DNA of 64,000 nucleotides from Pelargonium x hortorum (GCA_036897525.1 JAYMTJ010000048.1:19069-83068), one strand, 5' to 3'; shown: positions 26,221 through 37,666, counted from the stretch's first letter. Numbers and translations are program-made. The notes: generated by a model not told the origin, from the letters alone.

Positions 26221-28372
26221 CTAAGATAAGTCCTTCATTTTGCTGGCTTAGTCAAGTTCCTAGCTTTGTACGGAATACAGAAGATGCAAGAGAAATAGGT
26301 GGATTTCTAGGTTCAAAGGCAATGCGTTAGTACAACCTGAAAAGAAAGTTTGCCTTGGGAAGCATTAACAGGTGGTGCCCTCAATTGACCGTGAACTGGA
26401 GTGAGTGGATACAGAATACAAACCGAAAGTGGATAGGTTCGAACTGTCAAGAGTCTAACTGACTAGACAAGGTAAAGACTTAGGACTCTCCTCTCAATAC
26501 AAAACCAAGAATACAAAGCCAAGAAAACAAATCCCCGGTTCCGTTAGCTGCAATCTATTTCAATTGACTTCCTTTGCCGACTTACAAGTACAAGGTTCCT
26601 AGCTTACAAGCTCCATAAGAAAGGTAGAGTACAAAGAGTAAGGCTTTTATAAGAAGGAGAAGGGTCTAGTCGTTATTCTCATTTTGCATTTCAGGTTTGA
26701 GGTCTATTTAATAAAAGGGGTCCCGGCTATATACAAATGGAATTATCTTTTTTATTCTTTGTTTAAGAATTGTGGTAAATGCAAAGGATCTTCTTAAGTG
26801 AGGAATTCCTGTTTAATAAGAGTTCTAAGCGATTTTAGTCTTTTCCTCGAGACTCTGCAGCGCCACTAAAGTCTTCCATTTGTAAGAGTTATCCTGCAGA
26901 GTTCTATTTTAGGAGCTAGTCAATGCGGAAACTTAGGAATCTCCTCAAAAAGGGGACCCCTCTTTAGGGTAGCTCAGATTTTAGTTGATATAATGAGTTC
27001 TCTCTTCATGTAGAGTAGATAAGTACTCGAATCCCTTCTAACAAGGGGGCTGGCCCAACTATCTGAAGAAAGATAGTATTTTGCGAACCCAGTATAAGAA
27101 TGAAAGGCCCATCCTGATCTAGTCAACCTATTTTAGAGGAGTCCAATCCTCAAGGAGGCCCCCTTCTTGCCGTACAACTCTGTCTAGGGCGATTTACATT
27201 CTTAAGTTAGCCTTTTCAGTTGTTAAATCTCTAAGGTCTTAGGAATCCTGAAAGTCTAGGAATTGTCAAATAGGGGTTCTTTACTTCCTCTGCACAAGGA
27301 AATCCGGTCCTTTTGTAGGATACTGGACCGGTAAATGTTTATCAAACACAAGCTTTTCACCTTTTGGTAGCTAATGCAGGAAAGAAAGGCGCTTTAAATG
27401 TTGTCATAGCCCCGGTCCCTTCCAAGTATAAGTTTCGCTTTTTTAGCCCTCTAGGGTTGTAGTCTAAGGCTCGTAAGTCTTTATTACAATACCAGCTTTG
27501 GAAGTCAAGTACAACATAGGCTATTCTTTTTATATCTATATCAGTAGGGGTTTTACCTTTAATATGCTGAGACTCCTAAGCCGAAACCTTTCTTATATTA
27601 TAGACAATTCTTGAGTTAAAGTCTGGAAATAGCAAATTAGGCTAAACTTTTATGGTTATTCCCCCCCTTTACGCAGTCTATAAAATCAACTTGCGGGCGT
27701 TATGCATATAAGTACAACTTATACTAGTCAAACTACTACCTCCTTTAAATAGAAAGACCTGGCACTATAGGGAAGTTAACTAAAGCGTTAGAAGTCTCCT
27801 CATATTACTCTGAGTAAATAGCATATAGGGAACCTGGTAGGTATAGGCAAGAACATAAAACCTAAGGTAGTTATAACAGGGCCTCGGAAGCCTGTACTTA
27901 AAGTTACACCTCATTTCGATTGACTCTTCTCCACCAAGTACCGGTAATTTCTAAAGAATCCAGAAAAATAGTAAGGCTTCTTTTTTTTTTTCTTTTATTG
28001 CTAAACCTTGCCCTTGCCTTGGTTAAGTGAAATAGAACTAAGTTTTAGGGAGTGTACCCTTTCTTTAATAAACAGGGGATCTAATTCCTATAGGATATGG
28101 GTATTTTGAAACTAGTAAGACTTGGTAGGGGCTCTTCTTTAAGGCAATTCAAAATCTTAGAACTCCTTTTATGATGCAACTTTTTGTAAGTACCTCTGCT
28201 TGCGTTTGAAGCTACCGCGTCTTTATTTAAATGTTACCCTTGCCAATACCCCCTTAAAAGTTAATTGACCTTACTTCGGCTGGTTGAGAATTAATTCATA
28301 ATGAAGCGGGAATCTCTTGGAATGTACAAAGATTAAAAGTAGAATTCATTTCTCTATGCTGAATTTCATTTA

Positions 28373-28453
28373 TTAGCTTTAGCTCAGACAGTCTAGTTGG
28401 TAAAGCACAGTACCGAGAATCCTCGGCCGGTGGTTCAAGGCCACTTCTGTTAA
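28373..28453 (+). pseudogene. tRNA-Phe-like relic
   Basis: The plus strand contains TAGCTCAG, then AGTTGGTAAAGCA, then a perfect T-arm GGTGG-TTCAAGG-CCACT with one G-U. The order and the T-arm (GTGGTTC...CCACTTCT) resemble plant tRNA-Phe (GAA). The D-loop is expanded by about seven bases. Where the anticodon arm should be, CCGAG and CTCGG form a 5-bp hairpin with only a four-base loop, and the aligned anticodon would read GAG rather than GAA. The acceptor arms TTAGCTT and TCTGTTA do not pair. The D-stem and T-stem remain largely pairable while the acceptor is lost, so I call it a pseudogene. Assignment to Phe is by remembered similarity only. Confidence 0.5.
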
Positions 28454-29034
28454 CTACAAATTCTTGCTATTCTTTATTATATTCTAAAGCACCCCACTTA
28501 TTTATATAAATTAGTAATACCTGTCGGGCTAGATAAATAAAAAAGAGAGTAAACTAAATATAAGGAAAATTAGCAAGGAAAAGAATAGATAAAAAGAAAG
28601 ATCCCATACTTACATACTTATAAGAAATGGCACTTGTATTAGTATTAACCAGGCTTCCTTTTATGAATGCGTTACACCGAGTCTAAGTTGAAGAATCCAG
28701 ACGTACTTCATAGTATTCTCTGGCTGTCATAATAGATAATCTAATAGTAGGAACTCTCAACAGAAAGAAATATCATATATTTGTTATCCCTTTATCTAGC
28801 TACACAGGCAAAAGGACAGCTTTCATGTACTTGCTTTGGCCAGCTTTCCAAAGAGTACGATCCAGAGGTTGGGTTTATAGGTTTTAGACTTCAATGTGTT
28901 TCCTGAAAGTGTTTACTGAATGAAAAGGGGTTTTTTGTTCTCATGGTCTTTCTCGAGGGTTTCCGATTCCTAGAGATTCAAATTTTAAGTAAGGGATTCC
29001 GGAGTTTCCTGTAGTCAATTTTAAGGTCCATTTA

Positions 29035-29101
29035 TTGATGTTGGTAGGTTGTATATACTCTAATAGTACTAAAATGAGTTAACCTTCCTCCGTAAACTTC
29101 G
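29035..29101 (+). repeat. Dispersed repeat family A, copy 1
   Basis: Begins TTGATGTTGGT, continues through TATATACT and ends TTAACCTTCCTCCGTAAAC plus TTCG. The same block order occurs at 31916-31986, and the 3' part occurs inverted at 22485-22558. Read on the minus strand, this copy has an uninterrupted frame starting EVYGGRLTH, but the frame is not kept in the other copies. Function unknown. Confidence 0.7.
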
Positions 29102-29614
29102 GGCGGTAATTGGGGATTTTTCTATATATGATTAAGGCTCTAACCCTCTTTATCGATAAGAACATAGAACAAAAGGTTCTAAAGTTTACGGTCCTAAAGG
29201 TCTATTTTTCTCAAACAACAAACAAGAGGCTAAAGATTCTAACTCTGACTGAAGTCAAAAGTCTAGGGCAGAAGTCAGTCTTTTAGGGTTAGGGAGTTGT
29301 GATTCTCATTTTTCAAGTTTTGGGGTTATAGGAAAGTTATGAGGAATTTTGGGTGTTACAGGTCCCTGTGTAAGGTGTACTAAACTAGTACTATTCTATT
29401 CTGGAATTCCTTCCCTTCGCAAAGCTACAGATGTACTCTCTACTGTATAAGGAACAATCTTGTACAATAAGCACAAATAAGACAAGAGGAATATCCTTAT
29501 AATAATACAAATACACCAAAATGGGGGACTTCCCTGTCAGTCCAGTATCTCTAGCAAAAGTAAATAAAGTGAAAGAGGTTCTGTTTAACCAATAGGGATT
29601 TTCTTTCATGTCAT

Positions 29615-29827
29615 GCTTTTAGGATCCCATAAAACTAAGTAGATAAAAAATACACGGAATTCTAAAACTAAAGCGTAGTAGAAAGTTAAAGTTCCAGGGC
29701 TTTCTTTCGGTCCATAATTTATAGGCAATCAAAGGGTTTTTAGGGAAGCTGCTTTCTGGATGTCCTGCTTTTAGGATTCCATAAACCAGTAAACCGTTAA
29801 ACTGAGTAGATACAAGGTATTCTATTA
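29615..29827. repeat. Diverged local duplication (GCTTTTAGGATYCCATAAA)
   Basis: GCTTTTAGGATCCCATAAAA at 29615 and GCTTTTAGGATTCCATAAA at 29767 each lead into AACT.AGTAGATA and then a GGTATTCT or GGAATTCT block. The two units are about 150 bases apart, and the second has an insertion of roughly 15 bases. Two open frames of 72-74 codons on the minus strand overlap the region but have no recognisable product. Confidence 0.6.
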
Positions 29828-31915
29828 AGGACTCAAAGACCATTCATCAAAGAATTTACGGGGAATCTAAGTTTTTCTTAGTTAAATTAACAAAACAGCT
29901 TAATAAGAGGTATCTGAGCTGGCCCTTATGGGATTATTCAATTGAATATTTTATAGAAACCTGAGTCTTTTTTGTTGGGTAATTAGTGATAAAGTACTCT
30001 ATTAATCCTTTCATTTTTTAGGTCTGTAGCTTTAACAAATGGAAGAACAGCCTTTTTCCTGTATTTGGTTAGTGCTTTCTCAAGGTATTCCGACCTTTCT
30101 TTTGTTGAACTGAAACTGAACAAGGGTTTAGTAATAAATAGAATAAATAAGTATAGTATAGGAAAGATAATGCAATTTAAATGAACAGCATGTATCTCAA
30201 CTGCAGATGCAGATAAAGTGACATTCAAGACAAGAAAGGCTTTTGGTTTCTTACTCAACCAGTCCTTAATCAATTTTGATTTGTAGGAAAAGAAGCTATT
30301 CAAGTTTGCAGGAATTCCTTTTAGTTTTTTTCTCTAGCATACTAAGAATATAAAGAAAGAGCTGAAGCTAAATCTACTTATAAGAGGGAGTCTTTAAAAT
30401 AAGTATAAATGAGTAGAGGTCCCTCTTAAGGCTGGTATAGCGGCAGACTGTTAAGAAAGCTATGAAGATTCAGAGCTTCTATGAAAGGGTTGCTGTAAGT
30501 CCAAAAGAGGTGTGAAAGCTGGTCTAGGTCTTCTTAAGAACTAGGTATTGGGCGCTTAAGAAACATGGGCTACAGAAAAGGTTATTACATTACAGAAACA
30601 ACTTGGTGTTATGTAAGTTGGTATACTCATAAAAGACTAAATGCAATTCCGTCCTTTGCTCAGCTAGAGTCATGAATTTCCGGTATAGAACTAAGGGTAT
30701 CCCGTACAACAGAGGATTTTAGAAAGAGAGACTAAGGAAAGTCAATTAACCAAGAGATGCCTAGTTCTTTAAAACTCACTTTATCTCCTACTGCTTTAAT
30801 TTAAGGAATCTTAACCAATACTGCTAACATAGGAATAATTTCTCTTTATCATTAACTATAATACAATAACTATTATATAAATATCTAATACTACAGGGTG
30901 TAATACTTCTTGTAAGGTACTAGCTACAAAATGGGTACAATAGCTACAGGCAACAACAAGAAGACCCATAGAACTAAGACTGGGAATACCCATAAGACAA
31001 AGAGCCTATAAGTCTCTCTCATCAATAAGCTAGAGTCATTATCCTTACCTATAAGAAGGACTATAGCTCCAACCCCAATTAAGTAAATAGCTACGGTTTC
31101 TAAGACAGGCTTACTAAGTCAGGGAAGGGAATACATTAGCTACCTAACTAAGGGTCAAGGAGCAAGTAAGCTACAAAATCCTGGTTATAGGAAATAAAGA
31201 AGTAAGTCAAGAAGAATGTTAATGTAATTGTAAATTCCCAGTCTTGTCTTTTCTAATTAAGGGGTTTTTTCTCTCGGTTTATTTCATTCAAATAAGGGAG
31301 AGTCTTAAAGCAGTTATTAAAAGTCCGGTTCTGGGTATTTAAGCTAACTTGTATAAAATGAGAGTAGAATTCGTTATAAAGTCTTTTTCCTGTTGATTAC
31401 TGGATATTTCACCATCGTGAAGGTTTATTTAGGTTTTTACAGGATACCAATACTAGATTCTAAATCATTCTTTTCTTAGCTTGAGGGCTTCGTGCCTTAG
31501 AGAGCTTTATGAGGATAACAGATATTGGTTATGGATGTACTCAAGACTCTCCTAAGATTATCTCCTCCAAACGATAAAAGCAGGGGAACAAGAGGAATGC
31601 ACTTAAAAAAAGTAAATAAAGAGTGAGTTCTAGTGGGGTTTTCCTCTGTATTATTTGTATGTAGAAAAAAAGTAAGAGAAACTGCTAGACTGCAAGTAAG
31701 TTTGTTTGTTGGCTGTTTTAAAGTAAAGTAGGGAGTTCTCTTACTTTTAGGCTTAGTAGAAGGGTTTTCTAGGTTTCAGAACTAGCTTATTTTGCTTTCA
31801 AGTTTTCCTTTTATCATTTGTCATTTTGGTTTCCAGTTCTAGAGAGTGAAGAATTTTAAGGAAAGAAGTCAAGCCAAATTCATTTTTTATTTTCTAGTCA
31901 AGCTGAAGTATTTTC

Positions 31916-31986
31916 TTGATGTTGGTCCTATTGTAAGGTGGTATATACTACTATTATTATGATTTAACCTTCCTCTGTAAACTTCG
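31916..31986 (+). repeat. Dispersed repeat family A, copy 2
   Basis: Shares TTGATGTTGGT, GGT.TATATACTA and TTAACCTTCCTCTGTAAAC plus TTCG with the copy at 29035-29101, in the same order and orientation. It differs by scattered substitutions and a small insertion. The distance between the two copies is about 2.9 kb. Confidence 0.7.
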
Positions 31987-34004
31987 TTGATTTTATGGTC
32001 AGTAAGATGACTCTTTCTAAATGGAACAAAAAAGTGTTATTTATTTCAAAAGTCTCCATTTTATACCTTTTTTTTATTGGCAAGCTTTTCTACTAAATAG
32101 AAGAAGATTGTATTAGAATAATTAGAGCCTCTTTCCTATAGGAATTGGGCACTCCGAATAGAATGAGAAATCTGTCTCTTTGCAAAGAAATTGAACAGAT
32201 CCACTCACTCAAAAGCAGAAACTAACGGACTTGCTTGAAAAACCCGTTTAAGAAGACTTATTCCTTTAAACTAAAAGGTAAAAGCACAGGTCTAGAGCAC
32301 CCCTATTTAGTAGTTAGCTATTTAGATTTAGAAAAATGCAGCATAAGCTATAATTTTTTGGATTTGCCTTTCAGCTCCTTGTGACTTAGTTCGTTAACTT
32401 GATCAGATGAAAATTCTTAGTCATTTGCCTCAGGATCTGCCATTCTTTAAGAAAGCAACCAACTCCCTTTTATCTCCTTAAAACGCTTTGCCTTGCTCCT
32501 AAAAAAGTACAAATAAATAACTTCTATTTCTTTCTGGACTAGTTTGCCTAGGAATCATCGAGACGTTAGAGACTTCCCTCTTTTACCCTTTTATTAGCTC
32601 CTGTTAATTAGAAAACAACTTAGCCCTTCATAGAAAAAGGCATAAGAGTACCCCTTATTTAACTAGGTATTCTCTTGCCTGAACAACACCTATGAAACTT
32701 GCTCAATAGAATTGAGCTTGTAACTAAAAAAACAAGTATAAGATCTCTTTAGCTCAGGTCGGCTTTTGTCCTTGTTAGCTACATAAAAAGAATTCCATGA
32801 CCCAGTGCTTTTTTACCACTTCGCTATACTCCATCAATGTACACTAAACTACTTACTACAGTGGAAAGTCTTCAGGATAGGCTGAATCTTTTTCTATTTA
32901 AGCGATTTGGGATTCAGTATTAGGACTATATAAAAAGTATACTAGAGAAAGAATATACAAAAAGGGTTAGTTCTGGAGCTAGTCTCAGAAAGCAAAAGAG
33001 GTTTTCTAAGTGCAAGTTACACGTTATAGATTTCCTTGGAAACTTTAGGGTTACCATAGTTCGTAATATACAATCTTACTCTAGAAAGGAGCACACTTCT
33101 TTGTAGCTTCAAAGTAATTATCCGGATAGTATGAATACGAAAAGAAACATAAACCGCGTTTACTATTAACTTTTACAGAGTGGTCTTGGACTTCATTTTA
33201 AAGGTATAAATAAAAGAGTACCCAAAGTAACAACCCCGTTGAATACACCTGTGAAATGGAAAGCTCATCAAAAGAGTCCTAATTTTGTATTTTACTCTCC
33301 TATTCTATTGTTTTGTTTAGGGTTTAGGTAAGTATACTAAGCAAACTGACAGGAATTCAAACCTTAGGCTTAGGACCAAACACTGATCACTTCTCCACTT
33401 CTTCTTGTCTTAGCAGTTGTTGCCGGTCGATGACATTGACGGTAAAGACAGAAACGGATTCCGGGGGTTGCCCAAATACATATAAACCCAACGTTTTTGG
33501 GTAAAGCAAGCTCTCTTTTACGGTTCATTCCTCCACTTTTCTTAACAACTTTTCTACCTAATAGAGGAAAGAAAGGATTAGAAGAATTGGAGGAAGACCC
33601 TGCTTTTACCTTTGAAAGTGGTATAGAAAAACAGTCATCGGTCTTCTTTGTTTCATTTTCTTGCCATCAACAGACGTCTTTCTTTTGTTCACGCGACTCT
33701 TTTATTTTGATGCAAACTTTCAAACCTCATAGATAGTCCATTTTAGCCTTTTTTAGTGTCAACATTTGTACCCGCGAAAACCAACAAATTGTACTCTTTT
33801 ATGACAACTTTTCTACTATATAGAGACAGAGTCCATTTTAGATATTTCACAATTCTGTTATTAGAGATTATACAAGAGAATAGTACCTGTTCTTCCCATT
33901 GTGGCGTAACCACTGGAGGGAACACTATAGCAGGCTTTGAATCGGTGCCAGCAAAAAGTTGTCGTCCAGAATCCTTGCTACTATGTCCAAGTTCTACCAA
34001 TTCG

Positions 34005-34119
34005 CTGGAAAATATATATATATAGAGAAGAAATGGAAAGAACTTTTCACTTTTTCCTCGGAAAAAGAAGATTGTGAGGTATATAAAAATCCAACTTAAA
34101 TGCAGCAAAGTTCACAGAC
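34005..34119 (-). other. Spliceosomal intron in the callose synthase fragment
   Basis: A 115-nt AT-rich insertion separates codons for NEVR and ELVELG. It starts GTCTGTG and ends in a T-rich tract plus TTTTCCAG, with a (TA)n run near its 3' end. Removing it restores the arginine codon CG|C exactly. This is a nuclear-type intron, not a group I or II organelle intron. Confidence 0.88.
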
Positions 34120-34210
34120 CGGACTTCATTCACCATCAAGTCACGGGTTACTACTTCTAACATGTCTTGCAGTAACAAGACCACTGAATCCTGTTTAGAT
34201 GGATCTCCTT

Positions 34211-34370
34211 CTGTAGCATAAAAAGGAAGTTTATAGTGGGTTTTATATTCTTTTCTTTTTATATCGAAAGGAACTGGTTTACTACACACAGTAAAGAACA
34301 AATAATATTCACATATAAAAGCCTAACTGCAGAGTGGATTAAAACTCTTTATTTAAGGGATGGCTCTCAC
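34211..34370 (-). other. Spliceosomal intron in the callose synthase fragment, junction out of frame by one
   Basis: 160 nt between the codons ending VGIL and the exon beginning at EGDPSK. The donor is TTG|GTGAGA, a strong plant consensus, and the acceptor is TTTTTATGCTACAG. Joining the two exons leaves the second one base out of phase, and the lysine usually found at this point is absent. A small deletion at one of the junctions would explain both. Confidence 0.75.
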
Positions 34371-34494
34371 CAAGATGCCCACGAGCTCAACCACCTTGCT
34401 GCAAAGTATGGGTAAATAAGTCATTCTAAAATTTGCAAGGAATGTATTCTTTCCAATGCTACTTTCAATTCCTTTAATAATGATGCCTATAATC

Positions 34495-37400
34495 CTGTTA
34501 CAAGAGTACATCAGTTAATTAGAATACACTGCATTTCTGTAATAATGTATACAGATGAAAAGAAAATATTAAAACAAATTTTGTGATTTATAGGACAAAT
34601 TCTACTGTCAGACACTTGAGGGACAAAAGAGTTGAATCTTTTCGGGACACTCATGACTACTATATATATAGTTTAATCCTGTTTGGGGCTTAGTCACCAT
34701 TAAGGCTTCTCACCCCTACCCAAAGAAAGAGTTTGCAAACTCCTCTTTGAACGATAAGCAACATAGTACAAGAGCGCGCCTTTCTTTCCTTTGTGAGTGC
34801 TTTTTTATCGAAAGTCAAAGCCTTTTAGCTTTTAGGAGGTTAGGTCCTTTAGTAGTATTAAGTTTAGAACACCTTACACGTTGAAGACCCGAAAAGAATT
34901 CCTATCTAGTTAAACTTAAAGCCCTTGCCAACCTCTTGAACAGCCTTAACGTGATAAATACACTTTCGAAATACTAAATAAAAAGGATTAAAAACTAAAC
35001 CAAAAGCCCGTTGCCTATAATATAATGCCACTTTATCCATCCGCTTAAGCTGTTGATACATTTTTAGAATTCCTATACTATTACTATACTTAAATTCCCT
35101 TTGTACTTTGAGTCTATCTATCCCGTACCTACGAGACCCGATTTCTTTGAAAAACTACTTTACTTAAAAGGTATCCTTTACATTAAGTCCTGGGCACAAA
35201 GCGCTCCTCACTTTAGCTGAACTGAACAAACCCACTTTTAACAAGTAACAAGACCTACAAATGAAAGGATAAAGAAATCCCAATTAAAATTAATTCATTA
35301 AATTCTAGTAAATCTTTCTAAGAAAAAATACGAAAGCTAAATACAAATGAAAGAGAATAGCCCTAAAATTTCTATCCAAAAAGCACCTTTTTATCAGAGT
35401 TTAGGTACCTTTAAGCTGTCCACTTACTTAATCAGAATCAACTCTCTCAAAACCCAGAATACTCAAATACAGGAACTCTTTGATGTTTAAGGATTTCTTT
35501 TCTCTTCTCCTTTACTTTAGACTAGCTTTACCCCGGTTAGTAAATGTTAGGATCTTTTGCTTACAGATATATCGGCGGAATACAAATAGAATACTCTTTG
35601 TCTTTGCTTACAAGAACAAAACTGTTAATACCTGGAATAAATCTAAGACTCCTGAACCTGCTTAACCCACATTAAAGCGAGAGTCCTCTGTCCATTAACC
35701 AAGAAAAGATGTTAGAGAACCTGGAAACACCTTTACCTACTGAAGAATACAAACTGACCTTGCAAACCAAAGAATTATTCTATTGAGTTCTAAATAGAAA
35801 CTCCTTTATAAGATTAATCATTCTCTTTCCAAAATAGTGACAGCCACTCCTTATCAAGTAGCATCTCTTAGACTTAAACTCCTTTGCTAGACACACAGGA
35901 CCGGACAATCTCCTAACTAAGGCTTGCAAAAACCAAATAGAATCTAGATCTGGTTTCTACCATCAATCAATGTCAGCTTACATTAACTCCAAAGCAAAGC
36001 ACAAAACGAAGAATACAATCTTGTGAACATCTTTACTTTCCTAAAATCCCTAAAAGATTCTCTATCTATACTCATAAACTGAAGACTGTGAATCGACTAA
36101 CACCTTTAGCGCGTATCCCAATAGAACTAATACAAGGAAGACTTTTTTTCTAATACACTAAATAGAATATATAGGATTTATAAGGAATCTAAGGAAAGTA
36201 ATGAGTACTGAAACATCCCGAAATTGAGAAAGAAATGAATAAGTTTGTCTTGTTAAAGCTGTAGCAAACTCTAGCCATAATAATAGGGATATACTCTCAA
36301 ATCAAAGGAACAAGCAACTCCCTCAAGCTTAACCAGAATAAACTATCTAAAACTACTAAATGGGAACTCTTTAGTTTAGTAAGGAATTTTAGCTTCAATT
36401 CTTTACTGCTATGTCAGCTTTAAAAAAACTCCTTATCTTCCTGTTAAGCTAAAAGGGGAATACCTAACAAGACAAGAGTCAACTCCTTTTCAAAAAATAT
36501 CTATAGGATAGGAGCCCTAAATCACCTAGTTCATCTTAGCTTTATCCTGTGTCTCTATCTATCTTGCGCTTGCGTGAAATCCTTAAGCAGAGAAAAACGT
36601 TTACTTATTTAACTGGGTTTCTATTTTTCAATTACGATAGTCAATATTTTTTAAGAAAAGAGAATTTGAAAGTTTTTTTCCTTTTAGATTCTGGTTCTAG
36701 TAATTTGTATTTTTAGAGCCGGTTTAGTTGATAGAGATAAGGAATTTTTTTTTTGTAGCTTTACTTTAAGACGGGCATTTACTATTCAGGGTTTCTAAAG
36801 GAGGGATTCTTCTAAACATAGTAAATATCTTGACTCTCCACCTCCTAGACTTAGATAAAGAGGATTCTAGTAACTTTAACCCTTTTCTTTTCTTAGCATT
36901 TAGAAACTATATTGTTTTGGATATTCATATTCAGTAAGTAAGTTTCAGATATGGGATTTTCTGTCTATCCAGCGATAAGTAATTGCACTATAGTAGTAAC
37001 TGTATCCTAATCCTAACCTTCCAGAGTACCTAAGGATAACAACCTTTTAGAGAATCTCGGTTTATTCTGTTGAATCCTTATTTTCTTTAGTATTTGCAAG
37101 TAATTACTTAAAAGGTTTTCTCTTTTCTTTTCTATACCGTTCCTGGTTAAATGTTAAATTAAGCGGGTCTTTTTTCTGTTTAAGGAGGTTGGCTACGTGA
37201 TAAGGCTTCTTGGAAATAGCTGAAATAGAAGTCACAGGGAAGTTTCATTAATTAACAGGCAGGCTTTTTTCCAGGTCTCTGTATTTCTTTTTTGGTAAAG
37301 GGATTTCAGGAAATAAGGAAACCCATAAGATTTTCAACAGGGCAGCAAGAACTGAGTACTTCCCCAAAAAAGCATACTATAACTTTTGTTATGACTTTCT

Positions 37401-37592
37401 CTTGTTTTCAAGTTCTACTATACTCTTTTTTACGGGAACCTCAATAATGAATGAATGTAAAATGAATAGATCTACTTACTACGTAGGACCCCCTTTGTTT
37501 GAGAGCTTTTATATTGTAGATTCAGGCATTGTCGGCTGCTTTTATTACAGACTTTGATACAGTAAAGTCTCTATACAATTTCTATACCTTTT
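34495..37592. other. Non-coding flank between the nuclear piece and trnD
   Basis: The first 200-300 bases may be intron of the callose synthase piece: TGTAACAG before exon 1 is a plausible acceptor. No preceding exon is readable. The rest holds nothing recognised. Confidence 0.55.
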
Positions 37593-37666
37593 CGGGACTG
37601 ACGAGACTCGAACTCGCAACTTCTGCCTTGACAGGGCAGTGCTCTGACCGATTGAACTACAATCCC
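37593..37666 (-). tRNA. trnD-GUC: tRNA-Asp (GUC), plastid-type
   Basis: The 74-nt minus-strand sequence folds into a complete cloverleaf. The acceptor stem GGGATTG/CAGTCCC pairs at all seven positions with one G-U, and the D-stem GTTC/GAGC pairs throughout. The anticodon loop CTGTCAA carries GUC, and the T-arm has the loop TTCGAGT. It closely resembles the plastid trnD-GUC of green plants, a gene often carried as a plastid-derived copy in plant mitochondria. Relative to the consensus I remember, the anticodon stem has CTGCC/GGCAG instead of CCGCC/GGCGG, and the T-stem has GCGAG/CTCGT instead of GCGGG/CCCGT. Both differences are paired changes that keep the stem intact. This points to a functional gene in a fast-evolving, AT-drifting genome rather than a decaying insert. 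No CCA is encoded. No neighbouring gene lies within 3 kb. Confidence 0.93.

Larger units (their letters stand above)
26221..33886. other. Non-coding apart from repeats and the Phe-like relic
   Basis: Outside the listed repeats and the tRNA relic at 28373-28453 I see no gene. A 106-codon minus-strand frame (29983-30303) with a hydrophobic stretch has no recognisable product. The stretch between 33400 and 33886 may still belong to the captured nuclear piece (intron downstream of exon 3), but the next callose synthase exon is not found there. Confidence 0.55.
33887..34494 (-). pseudogene. Callose synthase (1,3-beta-glucan synthase) gene fragment with two spliceosomal introns
   Basis: Three consecutive exons of a plant nuclear callose synthase lie on the minus strand. 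Exon 1 (34494-34371, 124 nt) gives a 41-residue stretch containing SIGKNTFLANFRM and VVELVGIL. Exon 2 (34210-34120, 91 nt) contains VVLLLQDMLEVVTRD and MVNEVR. Exon 3 (34004-33887, 118 nt) contains ELVELGHSSKDSGRQLFAGT, KPAIVFPPVVTPQWEEQ. The introns are short (160 and 115 nt), AT-rich, and obey GT...AG. The second joins in phase 2, producing an unbroken R-E-L reading. In full-length proteins (about 1,800-1,950 residues, plasma membrane, UDP-glucose to 1,3-beta-glucan) this part lies in the central cytosolic loop just before or at the start of the glucan synthase domain. Exon 1 ends at a codon boundary whereas exon 2 needs one preceding base, so the first junction is out of frame by one, as if a base was lost. 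No earlier or later exon is visible; downstream of exon 3 only the start of an intron (GTACTA) follows. It is a captured gene piece, not an expressed gene. Confidence 0.88.

Noticed and set aside
26420-26460. GGATAGGTTCGAACTGTC, T-loop-like
   Set aside because: No other tRNA arm is recognisable upstream; an isolated T-loop word is expected by chance.
26968-27050. tRNA-like GGGTAGCTCAG followed by CTCTTCATG and ACTCGAATCCC
   Set aside because: The T-stem pairs at only three of five positions and the acceptor arms do not pair. The spacing is right, but this is probably chance or a relic too decayed to assign.
33940-33960. GTGCCAGCA, reminiscent of the small-subunit rRNA 530 loop
   Set aside because: It lies inside callose synthase exon 3 on the other strand and lacks the rest of the rRNA motif.
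33497-34108. Overlapping open frames on both strands across the callose synthase piece (33497-33736 +, 33756-34025 +, 33743-34108 -, 34047-34301 -)
   Set aside because: The minus-strand frames read through exons into introns and the plus-strand ones are shadows. The exon-intron model explains the region better than any of them.
34505-34536. Possible extra callose synthase exon starting after ATTACAG (codons K-C-S-V-F)
   Set aside because: Only about five residues resemble the expected segment before a stop codon, which is not enough to support it.
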